Origin: Costus lasius
Taxonomy: Eukaryota; Streptophyta; Magnoliopsida; Zingiberales; Costaceae
Assembly (NCBI GenBank): GCA_027563935.2
Contig: CM050446.2
Coordinates: 109,534,499 to 109,598,498 of the forward strand
Length of the DNA stretch: 64,000 nucleotides
Reading direction: 5' to 3'
Numbering within the stretch: the stretch's first letter is position 1; every line of letters begins with the position of its first letter. A model generated the notes under the pieces. The model made no database searches. It was not told the origin of the DNA and saw only the letters and a program-made list of their open reading frames with translations. Both the position numbers and the translations under genes were made by a program. Shown piece after piece: positions 36,363-47,536 of this stretch.

Positions 36363-37813
36363 GAACCTAAAGATTATGAAGAAGTTCTGGAAGATGAACA
36401 CAAGAAAGAATGGCTGAAAGCTATGATTGATGAGATGAAATCTCTTCAAGATAACAATACCTTTGACTTGGTAAAGCTACCTAAGGGTAAGAGAGCGTTG
36501 AAAAATAGGTGGATCTATAAGCTGAAGCAAGATGAGAATGCACAAGTCCCAAGATACAAAGTCAGGTTGGTTGTCAAGGGATTCTCACAAAAAAAAAGGG
36601 CATTGATTTTGATGAGATATTTGCTCCGATTGTCAAGATGTCATCTATTCGAGTTGTCCTAGCCTTAGCAGCTAGTCTCGACCTAGATGTGGAGCAAATG
36701 GATGTGAAGACTGCCTTCCTTCATGGTAACCTTGAGGAAGAGATATATATGGAACAACCAGAGGGATTTGTGGTGAAAGGGAAAGAAGACTATGTGTGTA
36801 AATTGAAGAAAAGTCTTTACGACTTGAAGCAGGCACCAAGGCAGTGGTATAAAAAGTTTGAATCAGTCATGGGGGAGCAAGGCTATAAGAAAACCACTTC
36901 TGACCACTGCGTTTTTGTGAAAAAATTCAGCAATGATGACTTTATTATTTTGCTGCTTTATGTTGATGATATGCTGATTGTTGGCAGGAATGCTTCTAGA
37001 ATCAATCAATTAAAGAAGCAGTTGAGCAAGTCTTTCGCCATGAAGGACTTAGGACAAGCAAAGTAGATCCTTGGTATAAGGATAGACCGAGACAGAGCCA
37101 ACAAGAAGCTGTCACTCTCTCAAGAAGGTTATATTGAGAAAGTGCTCCAAAGGTTCAACATGGATAAGTCTAAAGTAGTCAGTACTCCACTTGCTGCTCA
37201 CTTTTCTTTGAGTGTTTAGCAATGTCCTTCCACAGAGGAAGAAAAGAAGTGTATACTGAAGGTTCCATATGCTTCAGCAGTTGGAAGCCTGATGTATGCT
37301 ATGGTCTGCACGAGGCCAGACATAGCACATGCTGTTGGAACTGTAAGCAGATTTCTCTCAAATCCTGGTAAAGAGCATTGAAATGCTATTAAGTGGATAA
37401 TGAGATATCTGCGAGGTACTTCCCATTTGAAGCTCACTCTGGGAAATGAGAAGCCCCTGCTTATTGGATACACTGATTCTGATATGACTGGAGATGTTGA
37501 TTCTCGCAAATCCACATTAGGATACCTGATCACATTTGGTGGAGGAGCTGTGGCTTGGCAAGCCAGACTTCAAAAGTGTATTGCACTTTCTACTACTGAA
37601 GCTGAATTTATTGTAGCTACTGAAGCTTGTAAAGAATTACTTTGGATGAGAAAGTATGTTGAGGAGTTTGGTTTTGAGCAGGAGTCTTATGTTTTGTTTT
37701 GTGATAGCTAGGGTGCTATCCACCTTACTAAGAACTCCACATTTCATGCAAAGTCAAAGCACATTGATGTGAGATATCACTGGATAAGAGATGTGCTGAA
37801 TTCCAAGAAATTT
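36363..37813 (+). pseudogene. Copia-1 reverse transcriptase and RNase H, broken
   Basis: Resumes the Copia-1 polyprotein after the family-A insertion: 'EPKDYEEVLEDEHKKEWLKAM', 'RWIYKLKQ', then a frame change in an A-run at about 36589-36597. It continues with 'DVKTAFLHGNLEEEIYMEQPEGF', the catalytic 'LLYVDDML' at about 36955-36980 and 'MKDLGQAK'. RNase H shows 'GYTDSDMTGD', 'STTEAEF' and 'HIDVRYHWIRD'. In-frame stops are at 37064-37066, 37217-37219, 37379-37381 and 37709-37711. Three of these stand at expected Gln or Trp codons. The frame is cut after 'LNSKKF' by the composite Athila block and its last 40 codons lie at 60678-60798. Confidence 0.9.
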
Positions 37814-39717
37814 TGATGACACCAAAATATATAGTATATTTTGTATCATTATAGATATTTTTTCATGCTAAATTGAGGATCTTTTACTTGTTTTTATGCT
37901 GAATCCATCAAATATTGCAAAGTCTACTTCTATTTTGGTTTTTCATGATTTTCAGGCAAAAAGGCATCATTTTATGGTGTTTTCGAGCAAATCAAATACA
38001 TAGAAGAATTCTCAACATCAAGAAGAGGTCACACAAGAAATTTCACGTAAATCGAGGCTGAAGACCAAAATACGGTAGTGCCGTATTTATAATACGGTAT
38101 TGTATTTTTCACGGCTATCGTATTATCGAGAGCACGGCCGTATTTTGGTGATTTTCCAAATAGAGAACTTCCCAGATTTTACGGCACCACCGTAAAGAAT
38201 TACATGGCCGTATTTTCCAGACATTATCGACCAGAGAGTTCAGCCGATATTACGGCAGTGCCGTGAACCATATTACGGTGCCGTACTTCCAGCACTTTTA
38301 GAACAGAACGCTCGATTGATTTTACAGTAGGGCCATAAACTATTCACAGGCCATATTTTCCAGATGTTTCCAACCAGAAAGTTCAGCCGATTTTACGGCA
38401 GGGCCGTGAACTATTACACTGCCGTATTTCTGTTTTTGAACGCGACTCCCAGGTCAATTTCGACGCCTGATTTTTGCGGAGACGATTGCGAGTGATCCAG
38501 ACCCTTAAATTCTATACTGTAAGAAGCAAAAAGGAGGCAACCAACGAGAGGAAGAGGACAACACAAAAAGCCCTAATTTTCATCCACTCGATAGAGAGAA
38601 ATCACAATTCATACTACCGCCTAGGGTTACGCCATCGCGATGAATCCAGATCATCTCAGACAGCGAAATTCATACTGAAGCTTCGCCTGGAGGAGGAGAC
38701 AAGGTACCAGAAGTTTTAGAACGAAAGGAGGTCAATTGGAAGATAAATCAAAGAAAGAAGAGGCGCCGACACTATTCACCATTTCAACTTGCAAAATACA
38801 GCTATGAAATATTGCACAGCCATGCTGTATTTTCTAAACTCTTCTCTTCCTTTGATTTTTGACTCTCTAAAACCATAGAATATTGTAACTTCTTCACCAT
38901 GCTAGCTTAAACTCCTCTTGGGACATGGGGGTGTTATTCCCTTGATATTTCAATGACTAAATAACTTTTCTCACATCAATATATCTTTGCTATGGTTATT
39001 TTACTCAAGTGATTTATGCCTTCAATCGTTTTTAGCATCATGCATTAACATGTTTTAGAGTTTTATGCTATGGACTGAGAAGATGATATCATAGAACTTG
39101 GAACCCTAGAATTTATTGTAAGAGCTCATCCCAAGAGATTGGTTGTGTTCTTACCCATATATTTTAGAAGCTTATTTCTTGTTAATGTTATGACCAAGAA
39201 TTTATTGTTGTTTTAGACATGATAACATGCTAGAGATAGATGTTAGATTGTTAGAAAGTCTTGAGTAAAACCTGCGAAACTAAGGTGCGAGAGTGCTTAG
39301 TTTTGCTTGAGATCTTGGTATTGAGGTAGAATGCACGAGAGTGATTCTTTATCTCTTTAGCCAAAATTCACTTATATTTAGCATTGAATTGAACTTGCAC
39401 GAGAGTGAGGATCGTTCCTTGTAAACTAATTGCACGAGAGTGAGTTAGTTTGTTTATCAAATGAATTATATCTTAACCGTAACAAAGATAAATTGATAAA
39501 TCTTTAATCATATTTAGTCATGAATATTAAGACAAATGAACCCCTAGTCCCGATTCTCTTATTCAGATTTACTTCGATTACAGTTCGATTGCTATTTACA
39601 CAACCCTCGATTTGCTTAGCTAGTGAAAACTCAATTAGTCAGTACTTAACAGCGAAGTCCCTATGGTTCGATATCTTAAATATTACTTCTAGTATCCGTG
39701 CACTTGTGGACACAACA
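37814..39717 (+). repeat. Athila-like LTR (family B, +)
   Basis: 1904 bp, TGATGACACC...CACAACA. It interrupts the Copia-1 RNase H end. 38060-38430 holds about five ACGG/CCGT dyad units of roughly 70 bp. A tRNA-Asp primer site follows, but only about 100 bp of internal sequence remains before an inverted copy of the same LTR. Confidence 0.92.
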
Positions 39718-39723
39718 AGTTTT

Positions 39724-39741
39724 TGGCGCCGTTGCCGGGGA
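39724..39741 (+). other. Primer-binding site, family B (tRNA-Asp), intact
   Basis: TGGCGCCGTTGCCGGGGA, an exact match to the expected complement of the plant tRNA-Asp 3' end. Confidence 0.9.
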
Positions 39742-39841
39742 CTTCGGTTTTGTTGATATTGCTATAGTTGTTATTATCACTAGACTGAGTTTTTGTTTTT
39801 TTGTTTTTTTTACTACTTTTTGTGATAGATTTTGATTTTCT

Positions 39842-41715
39842 TTTAAGATATCGAACCACAGGGACTTCGCTATTAAGTACTGACTAATTGAGTTTTCACT
39901 AGCTAAGCAAATCGAGGGTTGTGTAAATAGCAATCGAACTGTAATCGAAGTAAATCAGAATGAGAGAATCGGGACTAGGGGGTTCATTCGTCTTAATATT
40001 CATGACTAAATATGATTAAAGATTTATCAATTTATCTTTGTTACGGTTAAGATATAATTCACTTGATAAACAAAATAACTCACTCTCGTGCAGTTAGTTT
40101 ACAAGGAATAATCCTCACTCTCGTGCAAGATCAATTCAATGCTAAATATAAGTGAATTTTGGCTAAAGAGATAAAGAATCACTCTAGTGCATTCTACCTC
40201 AATACCAAGATCTCAAGCAAAACTAAGCACTCTCGCACCTTAGTTTCGCAGGTTTTACTCAAGGCTTTCTAACAATCTAACATCTATCTCTAGCATGTTA
40301 TCATGTCTAAAACAACAATAAATTCTAGGTCATAACATTAACAAGAAATAAGCTTCTAAAATCTATGGGTAAGAACACAACCAATCTCTTGCGATGAGCT
40401 TTTACAATAAATTCTAGGGTTCCAAGTTCTATGATATCATCTTCTCAGTCCATAGCATAAAACTCTAAAACATGTTAATGCATGATGCTAAAAATGATTG
40501 AAGGCATAAATCACTTCAGTAAAATAACCATAGCAAAGATATATTGATGTGAGAAAAGTTATTTAGTCATTGAAATATCAAGGGAATAACACCCCCATGT
40601 CCCAAGAGGAGTTTAAGCTAGCATGGTGAAGAAGTTACAATATTCCATGGTTTTAGAGAGTCGAAAATCAAAGGAAGAGAAGAGTTTATAAAATACAGCA
40701 CGGCTGTGAAATATTATATTTCACAGCCGTATTTTGCAAGTTGAAACGGTGAACAGTGTCGACGCCTCTTCTTTCTTTGATTTCTCTTCCAATTGACCTC
40801 CTTTCGTTCTAAAACTTCTAGTACGTTGTCTCCTCCTCCAGGCGAAGCTTCAGTATGAATTTCGCTATATGAGATGATCTGGATTCGTCACGATGGCATA
40901 ACCCTAGGCGGCAGTATGAATTGTGATTTCTCTCTGTCGAGTGATGAAAATTAGGGCTTTTTGTATTATCCTCTTCCTCTCGTTGGTTGCCTCCTTTTTG
41001 CTTCTTACAGCATCGAATTTAAGGGTCTGGATCATTCGCAATCGTCTTCGCAAAAATTGGGCGTCGAAATTGACTTGGGAGTCGCGTTCAAAAATAGAAA
41101 TACGACAGTGTAATAGTTCACGGCCCTGCCGTAAAATCGGCTGAACTTTCTGGTCGGAAACATCTGGAAAATACGTCCCGTGAAATAGTTTACGGCCCTA
41201 CTGTAAAATCGATCGAGCGTTCTGTTCTGAATGTGCTGGGAAATACGGCACCGTAATATGGTTCACGGCACTGCCGTAATATCGGCTGAACTCTCTGGTC
41301 GGTAACGTCTGGAAAATACGGCCGTGTAATTCTTTACGGTGGTGCCGTAAAATCCGGGAAGTTCTCTGTTTGGAAAATCACCAAAATACGGCCGTGCTCT
41401 CGATAATACGGTAGCCGCGAAAAATATGGTATCGTATTATAAATACGGCACTGCCGTATTTTGGTCTTCAGCCTCGATTTGCATGAAATTTCTTGTGTGA
41501 CCTCTTCTTGATGTTGAGAATTCTTCTATGTATTTGATTTGCTCGAAAACACCCTAAAATGATGCCTTTTTGCCTAAAAATCATGAAAAACTAAAATAGA
41601 AGTAGACTTTGCAATATTTGATGGATTCAGCATAAAAACAAGTAAAAGATCCTCAATTTAGCATGAAAAGGTATCTATAATGATACAAAATATACTATAT
41701 ATTTTGGTGTCATCA
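39842..41715 (-). repeat. Athila-like LTR (family B, minus strand), 3' LTR of the pol-bearing element
   Basis: Near-identical reverse complement of 37814-39680, lacking only about the last 40 bp of the family-B LTR at the inner junction (39842). It ends GGTGTCATCA at 41715 and is followed to the right by the PPT-proximal motif and the 3' internal tail, so it acts as the 3' LTR of the minus-strand element. Confidence 0.92.
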
Positions 41716-42881
41716 AAATACATAAGGCTCAAACTTTGCTTATCCTCAAGCAAAAATCAAAATTTGATTAAAAGAATAACTTTTTTATGCTCAATAAATT
41801 TCTAAAGTACAATCATCAATGAAAAATTCCATCAATTGTTTCACAAAACTTCAGATAAACATTTCATTCTTAGAATTCAACCCTCTGGATCCATAATTCA
41901 ATCAAATAAAACTTTGCAACTCGTATAATAATTAGAATTTTCAATCTCAAGACTTCACCCAATTTCAGTTCAAATCTATCACGCTTTTGTTTACAGGAAT
42001 TAGGTTTCCAAGATCTTTTTCCACACATAATTTTTTCCTTTTTTTGTATTTGATTATTTTTGTAAAGATGGCATGTACCCACTTAGATACACACTTTTTA
42101 TTTTTGACTTCAACTCTTATCTTCGGTACCACTATCAATTTTGCATAATGCCAAGTAGAGGAGTCTTATTCTTTTTATCTCTTATTATTTTTCATGCATA
42201 GACTTCAACCCATGTCTTAGGTACCACTATCAATTTTACATAGTGCCAAGTAGGAGAGTCTCTCACTGTTTTTTTGGATCTTGGATTCTTATTTCCCAAC
42301 AAATAGCAAAAATAGACTAAACATCTACTAGGTTGATCAATTGACATAAATTCACAAATCATACTTATATGCTCATTTTATTTAAAGAAGTAGTTTCACC
42401 TTTAGATTTTATTCCTCAAATAACACATCTACCCAAAATTTCATGCATCAACCAATGTTAAATTTCAAAGATAGATATGCATTGAAGAAATAAATCTAAC
42501 ATGATAGGTTTCTCTCTAATCACAAATATGGGTCCATCCATCATCAATTAATCAAGTCATCAACAATATAAAACAAGAATATACTCATCATCATCATCAA
42601 TGAAAATTTTTCAAGATAGAAGCAACAAGCAAAGTAAATCACATGTGTCCAACAATCTCAAGAAAAATAATATCATCATCACATGGTACAACCATATCGA
42701 AAAGTAATCATCAGTGTAATCATTATTATTGTACAACCTCATCAAAAATATAAGCATGTCAAGAATAGCAGTGGGGGCGGTCGTAGAGCATCATCCTTCC
42801 CTTCATCATATGAAACAACAATAAGATATAGAAAAATATAGCATAGCAAGGAAATAAAGGTTGGTAATACTCACAAAGCAT
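41716..42881 (-). mobile_element. 3' internal non-coding tail of the minus-strand Athila
   Basis: Collinear with 9001-10374. It contains the hairpin motif (41735-41754) and the stem-loop pair at 42125-42247. The rest is A- and T-rich sequence without coding signal. Confidence 0.8.
42125..42247 (-). other. Tandem pair of covarying stem-loops (family B)
   Basis: On the sense (minus) strand the stems are CATTAT/ATAGTG (42125-42152, one U-G pair) and CACTAT/ATAGTG (42220-42247). Compared with family A (CACTGT/ACAGTG), a G-C pair has become A-U with both sides changed. Confidence 0.6.
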
Positions 42882-44264
42882 CTACTCATCGCCATCTGAT
42901 CGTGTGGCCTCTGAGTCTCTTGCAGCAGTCTCGATGGGATCATAGTATGGCGTCCCTACTTGATCCCCTTCATATCCATAGTTTCTGTGATATGCATAAC
43001 CAAAACGGTCATAAAGGAAATTGCCCATGTCTTCCATATGATTACACAATCTCTCCATATCCCTATGGATGTATCCCAAAGTCTCTTGCATCCCATCCAG
43101 GCAGCGTTCTTGGTTGTACATCTGTGCTGTGAGCGCCTGAAAACCTGGATCGTGATTGCTAGCAAAACCACTCCTCGTCCCATGTGAGGAAGTACCAGCA
43201 GGCTGCGAAGAATCATGAGGAGGTGACTCCATCCCACAGGGATCACCCCTTCCACCCCAGGTGGGTGGCGGTGGAACTATATCTAGCGGTGGAGTAAAAG
43301 CTGCCTCAACCGCACTAGGAGATAACTTCCAGTTGGCTCTTCCTCTGACCGTGGTCTTCTCGATGTGAGGTAAGGGTAGAGGAGGGATATTTGGTCCAAG
43401 GACCAAACAAAAAATGTCACCTTCTCTAATAATCATCTTCATTGCTATGCAAGACTCAATGTCTAGTCTTGCATTCCCTTTTGCCAGCTCAGTTCCATAG
43501 GGCTCTAACCTAAAATATCTAGCTATAGGAGTGACCAAGCCTCCTATCACGACATATCCCCTGCTCGCTCGGGCAACTTTGTCCATGTGTTTTATCATGA
43601 AGAATGTCACATAAATAGCAAATCCATTGAGCATCCCTCAAAGAAAACAGAGTTCATGTTGACGGACCATGCCGTCGCTATCTCCCCTTCCAAACACAGT
43701 GTGTGCTAGAACCCTGTGGGCATACTTAATACAAGGGTTCTTGATCTTGCTGGCTCTAGCAGAAACGGCATAGAAATGACTCTCATCTGTAATTTAGTTC
43801 CAGAAAATGCCCTCCATGAATCCAAGAGGCATCTCAGTATATCCTCCTGTGCTCAACTCAAAGATATCTCTTACTTCTTGCAATGTAAGATTCCTCTCCT
43901 CATTAGCTAATCTGAAAGTGATCTCCCCTTCTGCAGGTCCATTCGAAAATTCCCTTAAGTCAATTATTAAGCTGCTCATGAACTCCAGAACAAGTGGTAG
44001 ATAAGTATGCGGAGTGATCTGGAAGAACTGCTTAGCCTTGATCCTCTCAAACATCCAAAGCACATCCTCATAAAGCCCCAAGACTTCCAATGTTCTTCGA
44101 TCAGCATACTTAGTGTTGATGATTTTTCTTTCTAAAATTTTGTTCTATCTGGATTCCTGCATTTCATTTCTAAAGATTATCCCATGGGGGTTCTGTGGTT
44201 GAGATGATTCAGCAGGGGCTTTCCCCTTTCTTCTTGGACAAATTGACTTTGTTCTTGGTGCCAT
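42882..44264 (-). pseudogene. Env-position ORF of the minus-strand Athila, three stops in one frame
   Basis: The ATG at 44264 opens a basic N-terminus. One frame continues to 42882, broken only by stops at 44145-44147, 43794-43796 and near 43635. It is homologous along its length to 10375-11735: 'LEVLGLYEDVLWMFERI', 'ITFRLANEERNLTL', 'GRGDSDGMVRQ', 'AMKMIIREGD', 'PPTWGG', and an acidic end. It lies between pol and the 3' LTR. The product is unknown. It carries the plant-transposon domain seen in Athila relatives. I found no signal peptide or clear transmembrane helix, so 'env-like' describes position only. Confidence 0.75.
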
Positions 44265-44779
44265 GAGTATGAACTCAAGCTAGAATTTTTATTTTAATGC
44301 AAATATAGCAAATATATGACATTGTATCATACTCTCAACATCATCAGAAATGTTAATCAAGTTCATTGGAGACGAAAATCAACTTAGAACTCAAGCTTAA
44401 ACTCAAGAAAACAGAGTAAACGTCAATGAACAGTAACTTCGAGTAGGTTCAGTGTACTTCAGTTCAAATCGGTGACGGAAATCGGTTTAAATTCTTCCAA
44501 ACAGCAAAGGATCGATAGCCTATCCTCTAAAGGGTAAATGAAAACAAGAATCACTCAAAATGGTTGAGAAACGTGTGAAAATGAGTGAAAGGGGCGAAAC
44601 TTGATAAAAACTCGTCAAATCTGTAAAATCGGTGAAATGATTACCTAATCGATGACGAAAACTGAACGGGAAAGGTTGCCGGCGTCCCCAGGTGGTCGGA
44701 GATGATCGAAAATCCAAGAATGGCTCGAAAACGAGTGAGAACGAGTGTAAAAACCCTAAAAACGGTCTGGTCAAAACCC

Positions 44780-45230
44780 TAAATACGGCACAGAGTTCGC
44801 GTGTCAGGAAACGAAATACGGCAGTGCAATGTCTTATGGCACTGCCGTAAAATTACGACTACTCTCGGGTTAAAGCTGGATCAGAAATACGGTACCGTAA
44901 AGCAATTTACGGTACTGCCGTAAAATCTCGACAGTGTTCTGTTCAAAAACGGCTCAGAAATACGGTACCGTGTAATCCGTTATGGTACTGCTGTAAAAAT
45001 CAAGGAGCGAATTTTTTATGTGTGTAAAATACGGTACCGTAAACTAACTTATGACGGTGCCATAAAAATGAGGAGACTCTCTGGTTGATTCGTGCAACGA
45101 AATACGGTACCGTGTAAGTGTTTACGGTAGTGCCGTAATTTCGTCACAACCCTCTGGTGGAAAGTGAACCGAAAATATGGTACCGTAACAGACTTTACGG
45201 TAGTACCCATATTTTGCATCAAATCACGAT
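44780..45230. repeat. ~72-bp tandem repeat of ACGG/CCGT dyad units
   Basis: Unit starts (AAATACGG or AAATATGG) fall at about 44814, 44885, 44958, 45027, 45100 and 45173. The inter-dyad text (CTCTCTGGT, TTCTGTTC) matches spacers in the family-B LTR array (38060-38430), so the post-pol array and the LTR array are related. Confidence 0.75.
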
Positions 45231-45295
45231 TTTCCTACAAGAATAAAAGAAAAATTAGTCCTAAGCAAAAATTGAAACAAATAGAGGTTAGAAAG

Positions 45296-45313
45296 CTTGG
45301 GTTGCCTCCCAAG
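45296..45313 (-). other. Conserved post-stop hairpin, minus-strand Athila
   Basis: CTTGGG and CCCAAG arms with a six-base loop on the sense strand, about 120 bases after the pol stop. Same motif as 32049-32071. Confidence 0.6.
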
Positions 45314-45433
45314 AAGCGTTAATTTTAATGGTCCTTAGCTTGACCCTTTCACTCTCGGATCTGCTTGTATTTCATCAAGTAGATAATTCTCCCCTTCTTC
45401 AATCTGATTTCCGTGATAGTAGTGTTTCAATCT

Positions 45434-47536
45434 CTATCCATTAACTTTGAATGCTCCTTTCTCTTCACTCCATATGTCGATGGCTCCGTACGGATACGTC
45501 TTCTTCACCTGAAAAGGCCCAAACCATCGAGACTTAAGTTTACCAGGAAAGAGTCTCAATCTAGAATTAAACAAGAGAACGAAGTCACCTAGTTGAAATT
45601 CTTTTCTGAGTACGTGTTGATCATGCCATCTCTTGGTCCTCTCCTTGTAGATCTTTGCATTTTCATAAGCAGAGAGTCTAATTTCATCAAGTTCACTCAA
45701 TTGCAGTTTCCTCTTTTCACTTGCACTCTTCAAGTCAAAATTTAATGCTCTGATTGCCCAGAATGCTTTATACTCGAGTTCTACAGGAAGGTGACATGAT
45801 TTGCCATAAACCAATTGAAATGGTGACATACCTATTGGTGTTTTGAAAGTAGTCCGGTATGCCCAAAGTGTATCATCGAGCTTGAGTGCCCAGTCCTTCC
45901 TTGTTCTTGACACTGTCTTTTCCAATATCCCTTTAATTTCTCTGTTAGATATCTCCACTTGTCCACTTGTTTGGGGATGGTAAGGTGTTGCAACTCTATG
46001 ATTTACCCCATATTTTCTAAGTAAGGCTGAAAATTTGTGTTCAATAAAGTGGGATCCTCCATCACTAATCACAACTCGTGGTACTCCAAAGCATGGGAAG
46101 ATAACTCTTTTAAACAGTTTCACCACAACCCTAGAATCATTAGTGGGAGAAGCAATGACTTCTACCCACTTGGAAACATAATCTACCGCCACGAGTATAT
46201 AATTATTCCCTCCAGATGATGGAAAAGGTCCCATGAAATCAATACCCCAAACATCAAAAATTTCAACTTCAAGTATGGTGGACAATGGCATCTCATTCCT
46301 TCTATTTATGTTCCCCATCCTTTGACAATTATCACAAGACATTATAAAATTTCTTGCATCCTTAAATAGTGTGGGCGAATAAAATCCAGATTGTAGTACC
46401 TTGAAAACTGTCTTCTCAGTACTAGCATGCCCTCCATATGATGATCCATGACACTGCGATAATATGTCTTTCATTTCTTCTTCGGGGATACATCTCCTAA
46501 ATATTCCATCTGTACATCTTTTGAACACATAAGGCTCATCCCAAATATAGTGTTTAACATCTGCTAAAAATCTTTTCTTGCCTTGGTAACTCAAATCAAT
46601 AGGAAATATATTAGCAACTAGATAATTTACAATATCTGCATACCAAGGGGCCTTAATTTGTTCAATCCTCATCAGTTGTTCCTCAGGAAAGGAATCATTA
46701 ATATCACCTTTTGTATCTAATACAATCATCCTTGAAAGGTGGTCTGCAACTAAATTCTCAGTTCCTTTCTTATCTTTGATTTCTAGATCAAATTCTTGCA
46801 GAAGCAAAATCCATCTCAATAACTGTGGCTTACTGTCCTTCTTCTGCATCAAATATTTAACTGCAGCATGATCAGTATATACTACAACTTTTGAATTTAT
46901 CAAGTAAGATCTGAATTTGTCAAATGCAAAAACTATAGCCAACAACTCCTTCTCAATAGTGGTGTAATTCCTTTGTGTTTCATCTAAAGCTTTACTGGTA
47001 TAAGAGATCACATAAGGCTTCTTTTCCTTTCTTTGCCCTAGAACTGCTCCCACTGCAAAATCACTGGCATCACACATAAGCTCGAAGGGTAACTCGCAGT
47101 CAGGTGGTTGTATAATAGATGCTGATGTCAAGGCTTTCTTCAGTTCCTGAAAAGCAGACAGACATTTCTCATCAAAGCAGAATTTTGGATCTTTACAAAG
47201 TAAATCAGTCAGGGGTTTAGCAAGTTTAGAGAAGTCCTTGATGAACCTCCTGTAAAACCCTGCATGTCCCAAAAAGCTCCTGATCTCCTTGACAGTGGTG
47301 GGTGGTGCCAACTTCTCAATCACTTCTATCTTGGCCTTGTCCACTTCAATCCCTCTCTCTGAAACAAGATGACCCAAAACTATCCCCTGTCTAACCATAA
47401 AGTGACATTTTTCCCAATTCAAGACAAGGTTAGTCTCTTCGCATCTCTGTAAAACTCTAGAGAGATTAGCCAAGCAGTCATAAAAAAAGACCATAGACAG
47501 AGAAATCATCCATAAAAACATCCATGAAATCTTCAA
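45434..47536 (-). pseudogene. Athila pol: RT C-terminal part, RNase H, integrase
   Basis: A 700-codon open frame without stops. From its N-terminal end: '[15 protein letters not shown]' and '[17 protein letters not shown]' (RT thumb); RNase H with [15 protein letters not shown], '[14 protein letters not shown]', [10 protein letters not shown] and VADHLSR; integrase with a CDNCQ zinc region, GIDFMGPFP, 'VISDGGSHF' and '[16 protein letters not shown]'; and a C-terminal 'WFGPF' segment. A frame change in a T7 run at about 47482-47488 cuts it off from the rest of RT. The sequence is typical of the Athila lineage. With one lesion in more than 2 kb it is among the best preserved coding stretches of the window. 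Confidence 0.93.

Larger units (their letters stand above)
28850..36367 (+). mobile_element. Complete non-autonomous Athila-like element (family A) nested in Copia-1
   Basis: LTRs at 28855-30537 and 34681-36362, with a GAACC target duplication at 28850-28854 and 36363-36367. The internal region is 4143 bp: tRNA-Asp primer site, a Gag-like frame, a conserved post-stop hairpin, dyad repeats, a 106-bp duplication, a stem-loop pair and a PPT-proximal hairpin. No protease, reverse transcriptase or integrase is present, so movement would need proteins from a relative such as the element at 42882-50008. The LTRs differ by a few percent by eye, so this insertion looks older than Copia-2. The Copia-1 frame continues cleanly across the duplicated GAACC. 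Confidence 0.93.
44265..45433 (-). mobile_element. Spacer between pol and the env-position ORF with dyad repeats
   Basis: 44265-44780 is non-coding spacer. About 44780-45230 is a tandem array of units with a period near 72 bp, each holding AAATACGGTACCGT and, 8-12 bases on, TTACGGTA(C/G)TGCCGTAA. The conserved post-stop hairpin is at 45296-45313. Confidence 0.75.

Noticed and set aside
37814..37818. A 5-bp target duplication for the composite block
   Set aside because: Left flank AATTT and right flank ATTGT do not match in any register consistent with the LTR ends, so no duplication is claimed.
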